Shown here: piece after piece, positions 12,124-22,512 of the stretch | Layout: every line of letters starts with the position of its first letter | Numbering within the stretch: position 1 is the first letter of the stretch | DNA from: Dyella ginsengisoli LA-4 | GTDB taxonomy: Bacteria > Pseudomonadota > Gammaproteobacteria > Xanthomonadales > Rhodanobacteraceae | DNA: 64,000 bases | Assembly (NCBI RefSeq): GCF_000334915.1 | Contig: NZ_AMSF01000037.1 | Coordinates: forward strand, 1 to 64,000 | Direction: 5' to 3' | Made by a program: the position numbers and the translations under genes | Notes under the pieces: model-generated | Seen by the model: only the letters and a program-made list of their open reading frames with translations | What the model was told of the DNA's origin: nothing | Databases searched by the model: none

Positions 12124-14910
12124 TTACAGCGTGCGTGCCACCTCGATGCGCTCGAAGCACTCGATCTGGTCGCCGACCTTGACGTCGTTGTACTGCTTCA
12201 CGGCGATACCGCACTCCATGCCGTTGCGCACCTCGTCGACCAGGTCCTTGAAGCGGCGCAGCGACTCCAGCTCGCCTTCGAAGACCACAGTGTTGTCGCG
12301 CAGCACGCGGATCGGCTTGGAACGCTTGACCGAGCCCTCGGTGACCATGCAGCCGGCCACCGCGCCGAACTTGGAGCTGCGGAACACCTCGCGCACCTGG
12401 GCGATGCCGATGATCTCCTCGCGGATCTCCACGCCCAGCAGACCGGACGCGGCCTGCTTCACCTGGTCGATCACGTCGTAGATGATCGAGAAGTAGCGCA
12501 CGTCCAGGCCGGCAGTGTCGATCACCTTGCGCGCCGAGGCATCGGCACGCACGTTGAAGCCGATCACCAGCGCCTTGGACGCCGCCGCCAGCGTGGCGTC
12601 GGACTCGGTGATGCCACCGACGCCCGCCGCAATCACGTTGACCTTCACGTTCTCGTTGCCGATCGCGCTGAGCGACTCGCGCAGCGCCTCGACCGAACCC
12701 TGCACGTCGGCCTTGACCAGGATGTTGAGCGTCTGCTGCTCGGCACCCTGGCCCATCTGGGCGATGATGTCCTCAAGGCGGTTGGCCTTGCTGACCAGGC
12801 GCGTCTCGCGGCGCTTCTGCTGGCGCTCGGCGGCCACTTCGCGGGCCAGGCGCTCGTCGGCCACGACCACGAAGTCGTCGCCCGCCTCCGGCACGCCGGA
12901 AAGGCCGAGCACCTGCACCGGAATCGACGGACCGGCTTCCTGCACGGTCTTGCCGCGCTCGTCCACCAGTGCGCGCATGCGGCCGTACTCGATGCCGCAG
13001 ACGACGAAGTCGCCACGCTTGAGCGTGCCCTGCTGCACCAGCACCGTGGCGACCGGACCGCGGCCCTTGTCCAGGCTGGACTCGATCACCACGCCCGACG
13101 CCGGACCGTCCTCGACCGCCTTCAACTCCATCACCTCGGCCTGCACCGAGATCGCGTCGAGCAGCTCGTCCACGCCCATGCCGGTCTTCGCCGACACCGG
13201 CACGAACATGGTGTCGCCGCCCCAGTCTTCCGGGACCACTTCCAGGTTTGCCAGGCCCTGCTTGACGTTGTCCGGGTTGGCGTCGGACTTGTCCATCTTG
13301 TTGAGCGCGACGATCAGCGGCACCTTGGCGGCACGGGCGTGCTGCACGGCCTCCTTGGTCTGCGGCATGACGCCATCATCGGCCGCAACCACCAGCACCA
13401 CGATATCGGTGGACTGGGCGCCGCGGGCGCGCATCGAGGTGAATGCCGCGTGGCCCGGGGTATCCAGGAAGGTGATCACGCCCTTCGGCGTATCCACGTG
13501 GTACGCGCCGATGTGCTGGGTGATGCCGCCAGCCTCGCCCGCCGCCACCTTGGCGCGGCGGATGTAGTCCAGCAGCGAGGTCTTGCCATGGTCGACGTGG
13601 CCCATGATGGTGACCACGGGCGGACGCGCGACCTTCTCGCCTTCCAGCTCGGCGTTCTGGGTGTGCGCGGCCAGCGCCGCCTCGGCGTTGTCCTCACTCG
13701 CGGCCACGGCCTTGTGGCCGAGCTCCTCGACCACCAGCACCGCGGTGTCGTGGTCGATGGTCTGGTTGATGGTGGCCATCACGCCCATCTTGAAGAGCGC
13801 CTTGACCACTTCCGAACCCTTGACCGCCATCTTCTGCGCCAGGTCGGCGACCAGGTTGGCATCGCCGACCACCACTTCGCGCACGACCGCGGCGGTCGGA
13901 CGGGTGAAGCCATGCGGGCCGCCACTGGTGGACGCCGACGCGCTGCGACCGGAATCGCGACCGGAGCGGCCCGGCTTGCCACGCTTGCTGGAACGCCTTG
14001 CGCGGTCGGCATCGGACAGATGCAGTTCACCCGAGGCGAAACGCTTGCCACCGGCGACATCGTCACGATCGCGACCATGTCGCGCCTTCGCACCGCGCGC
14101 GGCATCCGCGCCCGCTGCTGCGGCCGGTGCAGGGGCGGGTGCGGGTGCCGGGGCTGGTGCCGGTGCGGCCACGACCTTCTTCTCGCGGCGACGCGGCTCG
14201 TGGATGCGGGGAACGATCAGGCCGAACGCGCTGTGGTCGGTGCTGCCGCTCGACGTGGTCTGGGATGAAGCCTCCACGGCCTCGGCAGGCTTGTCCTGGA
14301 CCGGTGCAGCAGCGGGCGGCTCGGGAGCTGCCTCGGCTTCGGCCGACGCCTCGGCTTCGGCGGCCTGGCGCGCGTGCTCGGCCTCGGCCTGCCGGCGAGC
14401 TTCCTCGGCGGTGCGGGCTTCTTCGTCGGCGGCACGCTGGCGCGCCTCTTCCTCGCGGCGCTGCTCTGCCTCGATCCGATCCTTCTCTTCCTGTTCGCGC
14501 TGGCGCTGCGACTCGGCCAGCTTGCGGGCAGCCTCCTCGCGCTCGCTGTCGACCGCGGTCTCCTCGGCGATCACGCTGCGCTTGACGTAGGTGCGCTTGG
14601 CGCGAACCTCGACGTTGACCGTCTTGGCACTGCTGGCCGCGCCACGCCCGCCCGGGGTCGCGACCTTCAGCTCGCTGACCTTGCGGCGCTTGAGGGTGAT
14701 CTGCCGAGGCGCCGCATCGTCGACCTCCGGCGCCGGCTCGTTCTTGCCGTGGGTACGGCGCAGGAAGCCGAGCAGCTTCACCTTCTCGGTGCTGCTGATC
14801 ACCTGCTCCGGATCGGAGAATTTCATGCCTGCCTCGCCAAGCTGTCCGAGCAGCTTGTCCACCGGCATGCCAAGTACCTTGGCGAGTTGTTTGATCGTGA
14901 CATCCGACAT
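12124..14910 (-). CDS. infB: Translation initiation factor IF-2
   Basis: GTPase that places initiator fMet-tRNA on the 30S subunit and promotes subunit joining. The 928-residue protein has an N-terminal IF2N domain ([18 protein letters not shown]), a long charged Glu/Arg/Ala coiled-coil stretch (about 120-190), a Pro/Ala-rich linker with PAPAPAP repeats (about 240-260), a second IF2N, then the G domain with GHVDHGKT (G1), DTPGHAAF (G3) and NKMDK (G4), followed by domains II-IV. The start is ATG 14910. It lies between nusA and rbfA as in most gammaproteobacteria. Internal starts giving shorter isoforms, known in E. coli, were not resolved. Confidence 0.98.
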   Translation of the reverse strand: MSDVTIKQLAKVLGMPVDKLLGQLGEAGMKFSDPEQVISSTEKVKLLGFLRRTHGKNEPAPEVDDAAPRQITLKRRKVSELKVATPGGRGAASSAKTVNVEVRAKRTYVKRSVIAEETAVDSEREEAARKLAESQRQREQEEKDRIEAEQRREEEARQRAADEEARTAEEARRQAEAEHARQAAEAEASAEAEAAPEPPAAAPVQDKPAEAVEASSQTTSSGSTDHSAFGLIVPRIHEPRRREKKVVAAPAPAPAPAPAPAPAAAAGADAARGAKARHGRDRDDVAGGKRFASGELHLSDADRARRSSKRGKPGRSGRDSGRSASASTSGGPHGFTRPTAAVVREVVVGDANLVADLAQKMAVKGSEVVKALFKMGVMATINQTIDHDTAVLVVEELGHKAVAASEDNAEAALAAHTQNAELEGEKVARPPVVTIMGHVDHGKTSLLDYIRRAKVAAGEAGGITQHIGAYHVDTPKGVITFLDTPGHAAFTSMRARGAQSTDIVVLVVAADDGVMPQTKEAVQHARAAKVPLIVALNKMDKSDANPDNVKQGLANLEVVPEDWGGDTMFVPVSAKTGMGVDELLDAISVQAEVMELKAVEDGPASGVVIESSLDKGRGPVATVLVQQGTLKRGDFVVCGIEYGRMRALVDERGKTVQEAGPSIPVQVLGLSGVPEAGDDFVVVADERLAREVAAERQQKRRETRLVSKANRLEDIIAQMGQGAEQQTLNILVKADVQGSVEALRESLSAIGNENVKVNVIAAGVGGITESDATLAAASKALVIGFNVRADASARKVIDTAGLDVRYFSIIYDVIDQVKQAASGLLGVEIREEIIGIAQVREVFRSSKFGAVAGCMVTEGSVKRSKPIRVLRDNTVVFEGELESLRRFKDLVDEVRNGMECGIAVKQYNDVKVGDQIECFERIEVARTL

Positions 14911-14983
14911 CGTGTTCTTTCTCCGCCGTTCCCGCGCTTCACGTCCGTGCGGCCTTGCCTGCACGTCCACCACCGTCCCTGGT

Positions 14984-15005
14984 GGAGAGTCCGCGTGGAC
15001 TCTCC
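14984..15005. repeat. 9-bp hairpin between nusA and infB
   Basis: GGAGAGTCC (14984-14992) pairs with GGACTCTCC (14997-15005) around GCGT. There is no T-run on the minus strand, so an mRNA processing or stability element is more likely than a terminator. The surrounding 130-base gap holds no gene. Confidence 0.5.
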
Positions 15006-15040
15006 CCGGCGCGCCCGTCCCAGGGCGCGGCCGCTCGCGG

Positions 15041-16546
15041 TTAGCCGCCCTTCTCCAGGCGCTCGATCATCGGCTGACGCGCAGCCATGATCAGCGCCGC
15101 AGCACGCTCCTCGTCCATGCCCTCGATATCGATCAGGTCGTCGACCGCGAGGTCGGCCAGATCGTCCACCGTACTTACCTCGCGCGCGGCAAGGGCGTAG
15201 GCCGTGGCCTCGTCCATGCCCTCGAGCGCAAGCAACTCCTCGGACGGCTGGTGTTCCTCCAGCCCCTCCTCGACCGCCAGTGCCTCGGTCAGCAGCGCAT
15301 CGCGGGCGCGAGCGCGCAACTCCTCGACGATGTCCTCGTCGAAGCCCTCGATGGCCAGCAGCTCGGCACTGGGCACGTAAGCGATTTCCTCGACGCTGGA
15401 GAAGCCTTCCTGCACCAGGATGTTGGCAATCTCCTCGTCGACCTCGAGCTTTTCCATGAACAGCGCCAGCGCCGCCTGCTGCTCGGCCTCGCTCTTGGCG
15501 GTGACCTGGTCCTGGGTCATCACGTTGAGCTGCCAGCCGGTGAGCTTGCTGGCCAGGCGCACGTTCTGGCCACCGCGGCCGATCGCCTGGGACAGCTTGT
15601 CCTCGGCCACCGCGATGTCCATCGAGTGCTTTTCCTCATCCATGATGATGGACTGCACCTCGGCCGGCGCCATTGCGTTGATCACGAACTGGGCCTGGTT
15701 CTCGTGCCACAGGATGATGTCCACGCGCTCGCCATTGAGCTCGTTGGACACTGCCTGCACGCGCGACCCGCGCATGCCGATGCACGCGCCGATCGGATCG
15801 GTGCGACTGTCGTGGGCCAGCACGGCGATCTTGGCGCGGTCACCCGGATCGCGGGCGCACCCCTTGATCTCGACCAGCCCCTGGCCGACCTCCGGCACCT
15901 CGAGCTTGAACAGCTCGATCATGAATTCCGGCGCGGCGCGCGACACGAACAGCTGCGGACCACGCACCTCGGACTTCACCTCGTAGAGGTATCCGCGCAC
16001 GCGGTCGCCGACACGGTGCGACTCGCGCGGAATCGTCTTGTCGCGGGGAATGAAGGCCTCGGCGTTGCTGCCGAGGTCGAGGTAGACATTGCCGCGCTCG
16101 ACGCGCTTGACGATACCCACCACCAGTTCTCCCACGCGATCGCGGAAGGCGTCGACCACCTGCTGGCGCTCGGCCTCGCGCACGCGCTGCACGATCACCT
16201 GCTTGGCGGCCTGCGCTGCGATGCGGCCGAACTCGGCGTTCTCGATCTGCTGCTCGACGAACTCGCCGACCTGGGCGTCCTCACGCTCGTCCACGGCGTC
16301 CATCAGGCGCACCTGGTAGAACGGCGACTCCATCTCGCCGTCGTCGGCGATCACTTCCCAGCGGCGGAAGGTCTCGTACTCACCGGAGTGGCGGTCGATC
16401 TCCACGCGGATGTCGGGATCCTCATCGGGGTAGCGCTTCTTCGCCGCAGATGCCAGCGCGGCTTCCATCGCCTCGAAGATGACCTCGCGCGGCACGCCCT
16501 TTTCATTGGCGACTGCGTCGACGACCAGCAACAGTTCTTTGCTCAT
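15041..16546 (-). CDS. nusA: Transcription termination/antitermination factor NusA
   Basis: RNA-polymerase-binding factor that modulates pausing, intrinsic and Rho termination and rRNA antitermination. The 501-residue product has the N-terminal RNAP-binding domain, an S1 domain (about 135-200), tandem KH domains ([20 protein letters not shown] in the first) and two C-terminal acidic helix-hairpin-helix repeats ([20 protein letters not shown] and [11 protein letters not shown]), as in E. coli. It follows rimP and precedes infB. NusA itself acts on leader hairpins, which this operon has in number. Confidence 0.98.
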   Translation of the reverse strand: MSKELLLVVDAVANEKGVPREVIFEAMEAALASAAKKRYPDEDPDIRVEIDRHSGEYETFRRWEVIADDGEMESPFYQVRLMDAVDEREDAQVGEFVEQQIENAEFGRIAAQAAKQVIVQRVREAERQQVVDAFRDRVGELVVGIVKRVERGNVYLDLGSNAEAFIPRDKTIPRESHRVGDRVRGYLYEVKSEVRGPQLFVSRAAPEFMIELFKLEVPEVGQGLVEIKGCARDPGDRAKIAVLAHDSRTDPIGACIGMRGSRVQAVSNELNGERVDIILWHENQAQFVINAMAPAEVQSIIMDEEKHSMDIAVAEDKLSQAIGRGGQNVRLASKLTGWQLNVMTQDQVTAKSEAEQQAALALFMEKLEVDEEIANILVQEGFSSVEEIAYVPSAELLAIEGFDEDIVEELRARARDALLTEALAVEEGLEEHQPSEELLALEGMDEATAYALAAREVSTVDDLADLAVDDLIDIEGMDEERAAALIMAARQPMIERLEKGG

Positions 16547-16600
16547 TGCAGCTACTCCGTGGGTCGCCGCTCTCCGGCGCCCGCTCGCTAGGGATAGGTG

Positions 16601-17128
16601 TTACTTGGCCTTCTTGGCCGGCTTCTTGCCACCCGGCTTGGGCTGCGGCACGTAACCGAGCGCCACCCAGTCCGGTACCACGCGGGCGCTTTCCATGTCC
16701 GCCTGGTCGAATTCGAACGACTTGCCTTCCGCCTCCAGCACGATCCGCTCGCCTTCCACCTGCACAAGCTTGCCGCGCAGGCGGCGGCGACCCTCGATCG
16801 GCGCCTTCAGCAGCACCTTCACTTCCTGCCCGAGCACGCGCCCGAACTGCTCGGCCGTGAAGATCGGCCGATCGATGCCCGGCGAGGACACCTCCAGCAC
16901 GTAATGGCCCGGCACGGGATCCTCGACGTCCAGCAGCGCCGACAGTTCGCGGCTGGCCGCTTCGCAATCGTCGATGCCTACCTCGCGCCCGCCCGAATGA
17001 TCCAGGACGTCCAGGTAAACCCGAAGCGTACTCTGCCCCTGCGACGGGGTGAACTCCACGCCGAGGCATTCCAGCTGTAGATCCGCCAGAACTTCGCTGA
17101 ACCGATTTGCCAGTGCCAGGGTATCCAT
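16601..17128 (-). CDS. rimP: Ribosome maturation factor RimP
   Basis: Assembly factor needed for efficient 30S maturation. The product is 175 residues, with the alpha/beta N-domain ([20 protein letters not shown]), the family motif [12 protein letters not shown] in the middle, an SH3-like C-domain, and a Lys/Pro-rich end ([12 protein letters not shown]). It starts at ATG 17128; an upstream ATG nine codons earlier lies inside the leader hairpin's U-run region and is less likely. It heads the nusA operon downstream of the initiator tRNA, as in E. coli metY-rimP-nusA. Confidence 0.95.
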   Translation of the reverse strand: MDTLALANRFSEVLADLQLECLGVEFTPSQGQSTLRVYLDVLDHSGGREVGIDDCEAASRELSALLDVEDPVPGHYVLEVSSPGIDRPIFTAEQFGRVLGQEVKVLLKAPIEGRRRLRGKLVQVEGERIVLEAEGKSFEFDQADMESARVVPDWVALGYVPQPKPGGKKPAKKAK

Positions 17129-17152
17129 GGTCGGTTTTTCCGGTGCCAGAAA

Positions 17153-17179
17153 CAAAAAATGGGCTCATAGCGGCCCATT
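17153..17179 (-). promoter_or_regulatory. Terminator-like hairpin in the rimP leader
   Basis: On the minus strand AATGGGC/GCCCATT (17173-17179 with 17158-17164) forms a 7-bp stem with an 8-base loop, followed immediately by TTTTTTG. It ends about 25 bases before the rimP ATG, so every message reaching rimP-nusA-infB must pass it. It looks like an attenuator, separate from the tRNA terminator at 17278-17305. Confidence 0.6.
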
Positions 17180-17277
17180 CCCTCAACTCGCCGATGTACC
17201 GGCTCTCCAGCCTTTCCGAGCACGGCGCCCCTGGGGCGCTGCCCTTGGACGGCTGGCGACGCTTCCTTGCGCCCAAC

Positions 17278-17305
17278 AAAAAAGCCTCACGAGGAGGCTT
17301 TCTTG
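17278..17305 (-). terminator. Intrinsic terminator after the initiator tRNA
   Basis: An 8-bp stem AAAGCCTC/GAGGCTTT (17294-17301 with 17281-17288) with a five-base loop, followed on the minus strand by a run of T (17278-17283). It lies 15 bases past the tRNA 3' end. Confidence 0.75.
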
Positions 17306-17319
17306 TTCTAAGAAAGATC

Positions 17320-17396
17320 TGGTAGCGGGGGCAGGATTCGAACCTGCGACCTTCGGGTTATGAGCCCGACGAGCTGCCAGACTGCTCCACCCCGCA
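17320..17396 (-). tRNA. metY: Initiator tRNA-fMet (CAU), metY position
   Basis: A 77-nt cloverleaf with encoded CCA. The anticodon loop CTCATAA reads CAU, and three consecutive G-C pairs in the anticodon stem (GGG/CCC) mark an initiator. The 1:72 pair is unpaired as required for formylation and initiator identity, but here it is U1:U72 rather than the C1:A72 of E. coli. T-loop TTCGAAT and D-arm AGCAGTCTGGCAGCT are regular. Location upstream of rimP-nusA-infB matches E. coli metY. Has its own promoter and terminator. Confidence 0.95.
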
Positions 17397-17409
17397 TCAG
17401 AGTCCAGAG

Positions 17410-17438
17410 ACTATAGCGACATGGCCGGTTTCTTGCAA
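17410..17438 (-). promoter_or_regulatory. Strong sigma-70-type promoter for tRNA-fMet
   Basis: Minus-strand TTGCAA (17433-17438), 17-base spacer, TATAGT (17410-17415). Predicted start lies about 7 bases downstream, just before the tRNA 5' end at 17396. Read-through could also feed the rimP operon. Confidence 0.75.
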
Positions 17439-17442
17439 GTCC

Positions 17443-17463
17443 TTCCGGGAATATTTCCCGGAA
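17443..17463 (-). terminator. Hairpin just past nuoN, likely 3' end of the nuo transcript
   Basis: Perfect 9-bp stem TTCCGGGAA/TTCCCGGAA with a three-base loop, 9 bases past the nuoN stop. The T-run precedes rather than follows the stem on the minus strand, so it may stabilise the 3' end rather than terminate. Confidence 0.5.
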
Positions 17464-17471
17464 AAATGGAC

Positions 17472-18926
17472 TCAGCCGGCCAGCGCGTTGCGGCACCAGG
17501 CGATCAGCGGCCCCCAGTACAGGCCAATGACCAGCAGGCCCAGCGCGTTGAGCGACAGCACCACGCGCAGCGAGCCGTCGGGCTGCATGCGCAGTTCCGA
17601 GCCCTCGACCGCCTTGTCGAAGTACATCACCTTCACCACGCGCAGGTAGTAGTACAGGCCGATGATGGCGAACACCGCACCGACGATCGCCAGCCACAGC
17701 ATGTTCGCGTGCACGGCGGCCTGAAGCACCAGCAGCTTGGCGAAGAAACCGAACATCGGCGGCACGCCGGCCAGCGAGACCATCACCAGCATCATCAGGA
17801 AGGCCAGCCAGGGCGAGCGCTGGTTGAGACCGCGCAGGTCGTCGATCTCCTCGCACTCGAAACCGGCACGGCTCAGTGCCAGGATCACGCCGAACGACGC
17901 CGTGCTCATCAGCGCATAGCTGATCGCGTAGAACATCGCCGCCGAGTAGCCCTCCGGATTGGCCGCCGAGAGGCCGAGCAGCAGGTAGCCCATGTGCGAG
18001 ATGGTCGAGTACGCCAGCATGCGCTTGAGGTTGGTCTGCACGATGGCAACCAGGTTGCCGATTGCCAGCGAGAGCACCGCCAGCACGGCCAGCATCAGCT
18101 GCCACTGGTGCGCGACTTCGGCCATGCCACCGGCCAGCAGGCGATAGGCCATGCCGAACGCCGCCAGCTTGGAAGCCGAGGCGATGAAGGTGGTGATCGG
18201 CGTCGGCGCGCCCTGGTAGACGTCCGGGATCCACATGTGGAACGGCGCCACGCCCAGCTTGAAGCTGATGCCCACGACCATGAACACCAGGCCGAACAGC
18301 AGCAGGGTCGGCGCCTGGGTGTACCCCATCACCGCCTTCAGCTGGGACAGGTCCAGCGTGGCCTGCCCACCCATGCCGGAGGCGCCGTAGACCATCGACA
18401 TGCCATACAGCAGCATGCCCGAGGCCAGTGCGCCCAGCACGAAGTACTTCATCGCCGCCTCGGAAGGCAGCGGCGCGTCGCGGTTCAGCGCCACCAGCGC
18501 ATAGGACGACAGCGACAGCAGCTCCAGGCCGAGGTAGACGGTGACCAGGCTGCCGGCCGACACCAGCAGCATCACGCCGATCACCGCGAAGATCATCAGT
18601 GTGTAGAACTCGCCGATGAACAGCTTGCGGTCGCGCAGGTACGGGCGGGAGTAAACGAATACCAGGATCGTGGTCAGCAGAGCGAACACCTTGAGGATGG
18701 TCGCCACGCCGTCGCGCACGAACATGCCGTGGAACGCGCTCACCGCGACCGGCGGAGCAGCACCGACCACCATGTAGATCGCCACCGCCAGCACGGCGAT
18801 CGACAGCCAGTGCAGCCAGTGCCGCTGCTCGGGCTTCATGAACGCGTCGAGCAGCAACAGCAAGCACGCGGCGGCGACCAGGTAGAACTCCGGCGCAAGG
18901 ATCAGGATGTCATTCATTGAGGGCAT
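17472..18926 (-). CDS. nuoN: NADH:ubiquinone oxidoreductase subunit N
   Basis: One of three antiporter-like proton-pumping subunits (N, M, L) of respiratory complex I in the inner membrane. The 484-residue, roughly 14-helix protein carries the Mrp-antiporter fold; NTNLKRMLAYSTISHMGYLL-type sequence (QTNLKRMLAYSTISHMGYL) is the conserved broken-helix region with the key Lys. The first ATG is used because GGGACC precedes it; an ATG three codons later is possible. Last gene of the nuo operon, 12 bases after nuoM. Confidence 0.97.
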   Translation of the reverse strand: MPSMNDILILAPEFYLVAAACLLLLLDAFMKPEQRHWLHWLSIAVLAVAIYMVVGAAPPVAVSAFHGMFVRDGVATILKVFALLTTILVFVYSRPYLRDRKLFIGEFYTLMIFAVIGVMLLVSAGSLVTVYLGLELLSLSSYALVALNRDAPLPSEAAMKYFVLGALASGMLLYGMSMVYGASGMGGQATLDLSQLKAVMGYTQAPTLLLFGLVFMVVGISFKLGVAPFHMWIPDVYQGAPTPITTFIASASKLAAFGMAYRLLAGGMAEVAHQWQLMLAVLAVLSLAIGNLVAIVQTNLKRMLAYSTISHMGYLLLGLSAANPEGYSAAMFYAISYALMSTASFGVILALSRAGFECEEIDDLRGLNQRSPWLAFLMMLVMVSLAGVPPMFGFFAKLLVLQAAVHANMLWLAIVGAVFAIIGLYYYLRVVKVMYFDKAVEGSELRMQPDGSLRVVLSLNALGLLVIGLYWGPLIAWCRNALAG

Positions 18927-18938
18927 GGTCGGTCCCGA

Positions 18939-20447
18939 TCAGATCTTGTGAACAGCCAGCTGCTGGACCAGCTGCGCCACCGAGTTGTCCATCAGATGGA
19001 TCAGCGGCTGCGGCCAGATGCCCAGCGCGAGCACTGCGGCAGCGAAGGCGACCAGCACGAAGGTCTCGCGCCCATTGATCTCCTTCATCTCTGCCACGTG
19101 CGGGTTGGTGATGTCGCCCCACAGCACGCGCTTGACCATCCACAGCGTGTACGCCGCGCCGATGATCAGGGTGAAGGCGGCGAACAGGGCGATCCACGGG
19201 TTGGCGCTGAAGCTGGCCAGCACCACCATGAACTCGCCGACGAAGCCGCTGGTGCCCGGCAGGCCGGAATTGGCCATGGCGAACAGCACGTAGAAGAAAC
19301 CGAACCAGGGCATCACGTTGATGACACCGCCGTAGTCCTTGATCTGGCGGGTGTGCAGGCGGTCGTAGAGCACGCCGATGCAGGAGAACATCGCGCCGGA
19401 GACGAATCCGTGCGAGATCATCTGCACCATCGCACCCTGCATGCCGAGCTTGGCCGCATCCAGGTTGCCGGCGTCACGCACCAGCATGAAGGCGATGAAG
19501 ATGCCCAGCGTCACGAAGCCCATGTGGGCCACCGACGAGTAGGCCACCAGCTTCTTCATGTCGTCCTGCACCAGGGCCACGTAACCGATGTACACCACGG
19601 CGATCAGGCTGAGCACGATCACCAGCGGCGCGAAGTGTGCAGCAGCATCCGGAGTGATCGGCAGCGAGAAGCGCAGGAAACCGTATCCGCCGATCTTCAG
19701 CATCACCGCGGCCAGCACCACCGAACCGCCGGTCGGCGCCTCCACGTGGGCATCCGGCAGCCAGGTATGCACCGGCACCATCGGCACCTTCACCGCAAAG
19801 GCCAGCAGGAAGGCGAAGAACAGCCAGGTCTGCTCGGTCATCGACAGCGGCAACGCCGCCAGCGCATGCAGGTTGAACGTCCCGGCCTTCTGGTACAGGT
19901 AGATCAGCCCGATCAGCATGAAGATCGAGCCGAGGAACGTGTAGATGAAGAACTTGATCGTGGCGTAGACGCGACGCGGGCCACCCCAGATGCCGATGAG
20001 GATGAACATCGGAATCAGCATCGCCTCGAAGAACACGTAGAACAGCAACGCGTCCGTGGCGCAGAACACGCCGATCATCAGGCCCTCGAGCACCAGCATG
20101 GCGGCCATGTACTGGTGCGGCTTGTCCTGGATGACCTCCCACGCGCCGACGATGACCAGGATGCTGACGAAGGTGGTGAGCAGGATCAGGGCGACCGAGA
20201 TGCCGTCCACCGCGAGGCCGTAGTGCACGCCGAGCGAGGCGATCCACAGGTGATCCTCGCCGAGCTGCATCACCGCCCCGTCGAGGTGGTACTGCGGAAT
20301 CAGGAACAGACTCACCGCGAAGGTGAGCACGGCGACGGCCAGGGCGAGCCAGCGGGCCAGCGAGGGACGGCCGGAGCCCGCGAGGAGCACCGGGACGGCG
20401 CCCACCACGGGAAGCCAGATCAGCAGGCTGAGCAGGTGATTGAACAT
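18939..20447 (-). CDS. nuoM: NADH:ubiquinone oxidoreductase subunit M
   Basis: Antiporter-like proton-channel subunit of complex I. 502 residues, about 14 membrane helices, with VPVHTWLPDAHVEAPTGGSV and the KKLVAYSSVAHMGFVTLG segment that holds the channel lysine and broken helix. It lies 15 bases after nuoL. The opposite strand is open over nuoM and nuoL for nearly 1200 codons, but this is a codon-bias shadow with no coding signature. Confidence 0.98.
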   Translation of the reverse strand: MFNHLLSLLIWLPVVGAVPVLLAGSGRPSLARWLALAVAVLTFAVSLFLIPQYHLDGAVMQLGEDHLWIASLGVHYGLAVDGISVALILLTTFVSILVIVGAWEVIQDKPHQYMAAMLVLEGLMIGVFCATDALLFYVFFEAMLIPMFILIGIWGGPRRVYATIKFFIYTFLGSIFMLIGLIYLYQKAGTFNLHALAALPLSMTEQTWLFFAFLLAFAVKVPMVPVHTWLPDAHVEAPTGGSVVLAAVMLKIGGYGFLRFSLPITPDAAAHFAPLVIVLSLIAVVYIGYVALVQDDMKKLVAYSSVAHMGFVTLGIFIAFMLVRDAGNLDAAKLGMQGAMVQMISHGFVSGAMFSCIGVLYDRLHTRQIKDYGGVINVMPWFGFFYVLFAMANSGLPGTSGFVGEFMVVLASFSANPWIALFAAFTLIIGAAYTLWMVKRVLWGDITNPHVAEMKEINGRETFVLVAFAAAVLALGIWPQPLIHLMDNSVAQLVQQLAVHKI

Positions 20448-20462
20448 GGAGCTGGATTCCCT

Positions 20463-22508
20463 TTAGTGCCCGACCAGCCAGAACCCGCCAAGCAGCAGGA
20501 TGAGGCCGAGAATCATCGCGAAGGCGTAGTGGTAGAGGTAGCCGGACTGCAGGCGGCGCATCGCCGCGGCGATCTTCTGCACCAGGCCGGCCGAGCCGTT
20601 GACCAGGGCGCCGTCGATCACGGCCGCGTCACCGGCCTTCCAGAACAGGCGACCCAGCTTCACGCCTCCGCGGGCGAAGACCGCGAAGTAGATGTCGTCC
20701 ACCCAGTACTTGCGGTCCAGCACGGTCCACAGCGGCTTGAGCGCGCTCTTGACCCGGCCGGCCAGCGCCGGGTTGAACAAATAGATGTAGGTCTGGATGG
20801 CGAAGGCCAGCAGCACCAGGCCGAACGGACCGACCGGGTTGAAGCCGTGCAGCGCCATCGACAACGCGCCGTGGAATTCGCCGGCCAGCTCGCCAAGTAC
20901 GTTGTTCGCCTCGTCCACGTGGATCGCCTGGCCGAACCAGCCGCCGAACAGCATCGGGCCGACGGTCAGGAAACCGATCAGCAGCGACGGGATCGCCAGC
21001 AGCACCAGCGGCAGGGTCACCACCCACGGCGACTCGGTCGGCGCGTGCTCGAGCACGCCCGGCTCGTGGTGGCCGTGGTCGTCGTGGTGATCGTCATGGT
21101 GCGCATCGTGGCCATGACCGTGGTGGGCCTTGACGGTGAAGCGCTCCTTGCCGTGGAAGGTCAGGTACATCTGGCGGAAGGTGTACAGCGCCGTGACGAA
21201 GGCGCCGGCCATCACGCAGAAGTAGGCGTAGCTGGCGCCCCAGCGATGCGACTCGCCGACCGCCTCGATGATCGCGTCCTTCGAGTAGAAGCCGGAGAAG
21301 AACGGCACGCCGCACAGCGCCAGCGAACCGATCCACATGGTGATCCATGTCACCGGCATGTACTTGCGCAGACCGCCCATGTAGCGCATGTCCTGCTCGT
21401 GGTGCATGGCGATGATCACCGAGCCCGCGCCGAGGAACAGCAGCGCCTTGAAGAACGCGTGGGTCATCAGGTGGTACACCGCGCCCGAGTAGGCCGACAC
21501 GCCCAGCGCCACGGTCATGTAGCCGAGCTGCGACAGCGTCGAGTACGCCACCACGCGCTTGATGTCGTTCTGCACGATGCCGATCAGGCCGGTGAACAGC
21601 GCGCCGGTGGCGCCGATGATCATGATGAAGCTGAGCGCCGAGCTGGACAGCTCATACAGCGGCGACATGCGGGCGACCATGAAGATACCGGCGGTCACCA
21701 TCGTCGCGGCGTGGATCAGCGCCGAGATCGGGGTCGGGCCTTCCATCGAGTCGGGCAGCCACACGTGCAGCGGCACCTGGGCCGACTTGCCCATCGCACC
21801 GATGAACAGCAGCACGCAGATCACCGTGGGCGCATCCCAGTGCACGCCCTGGGTGATCGTCAGCGTCTTGCCGACCAGCGAATCGGCGCCGGCGAAGGCA
21901 GTGGCGTAGTCCAGCGTGCCGAGGAAGTACAGCACCGCCGAGATGCCCAGCAGGAAGCCGAAGTCGCCCACGCGGTTGACCAGGAACGCCTTCAGGTTGG
22001 CGAAGATCGCCGTCGGCCGCTTGTACCAGAAGCCGATCAGCAGGTACGACACCAGCCCCACCGCCTCCCAGCCGAAGAACAGCTGCATGAAGTTGTTGCT
22101 CATCACGAGCATCAGCATCGAGAAGGTGAACAGCGAGATGTAGCTGAAGAAGCGCTGATAACCCGGATCGTCGGCCATGTAGCCGATCGTGTAGACGTGG
22201 ACCAGCAGCGACACGAAGGTCACCACCACCATCATCATCGCGGTCAGCCGGTCGATCAGGAAGCCGACGCTGGCGCTGAACTTGCCGATCTCGAACCAGG
22301 TGTACAGGTTGTGGTTGTAGACCGGCGCGCCGCCCGCGGTGATCTGGTACAGCACGTAGAACGACAGGCCGCAGGCGACCAGCAGGCCCAGGATGGTCAC
22401 GCTGTGCGCGCCGGCCCGGCCGATGAACTTGCCGAAGAAGCCCGCCAGCAGGCAGCCGACCAGCGGCGCCAGCGGGATGGTGAGAAGGATTGCCGTCGAG
22501 AGTTCCAT
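20463..22508 (-). CDS. nuoL: NADH:ubiquinone oxidoreductase subunit L with a His-rich loop
   Basis: Distal proton-pumping subunit of complex I, with the long amphipathic lateral helix near the C-terminus. 681 residues, longer than the E. coli protein (613). The antiporter core shows VPLHVWLPDSMEGPTPISAL and RVVAYSTLSQLGYM. An insertion near residues 460-495 contains twelve histidines and many aspartates (for example HHGHGHDAHHDDHHDDHGHH) between predicted helices, probably a solvent-exposed metal-binding or charged loop. No function for the insert is known from the sequence. Confidence 0.97.
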   Translation of the reverse strand: MELSTAILLTIPLAPLVGCLLAGFFGKFIGRAGAHSVTILGLLVACGLSFYVLYQITAGGAPVYNHNLYTWFEIGKFSASVGFLIDRLTAMMMVVVTFVSLLVHVYTIGYMADDPGYQRFFSYISLFTFSMLMLVMSNNFMQLFFGWEAVGLVSYLLIGFWYKRPTAIFANLKAFLVNRVGDFGFLLGISAVLYFLGTLDYATAFAGADSLVGKTLTITQGVHWDAPTVICVLLFIGAMGKSAQVPLHVWLPDSMEGPTPISALIHAATMVTAGIFMVARMSPLYELSSSALSFIMIIGATGALFTGLIGIVQNDIKRVVAYSTLSQLGYMTVALGVSAYSGAVYHLMTHAFFKALLFLGAGSVIIAMHHEQDMRYMGGLRKYMPVTWITMWIGSLALCGVPFFSGFYSKDAIIEAVGESHRWGASYAYFCVMAGAFVTALYTFRQMYLTFHGKERFTVKAHHGHGHDAHHDDHHDDHGHHEPGVLEHAPTESPWVVTLPLVLLAIPSLLIGFLTVGPMLFGGWFGQAIHVDEANNVLGELAGEFHGALSMALHGFNPVGPFGLVLLAFAIQTYIYLFNPALAGRVKSALKPLWTVLDRKYWVDDIYFAVFARGGVKLGRLFWKAGDAAVIDGALVNGSAGLVQKIAAAMRRLQSGYLYHYAFAMILGLILLLGGFWLVGH

Positions 22509-22512
22509 CCAA

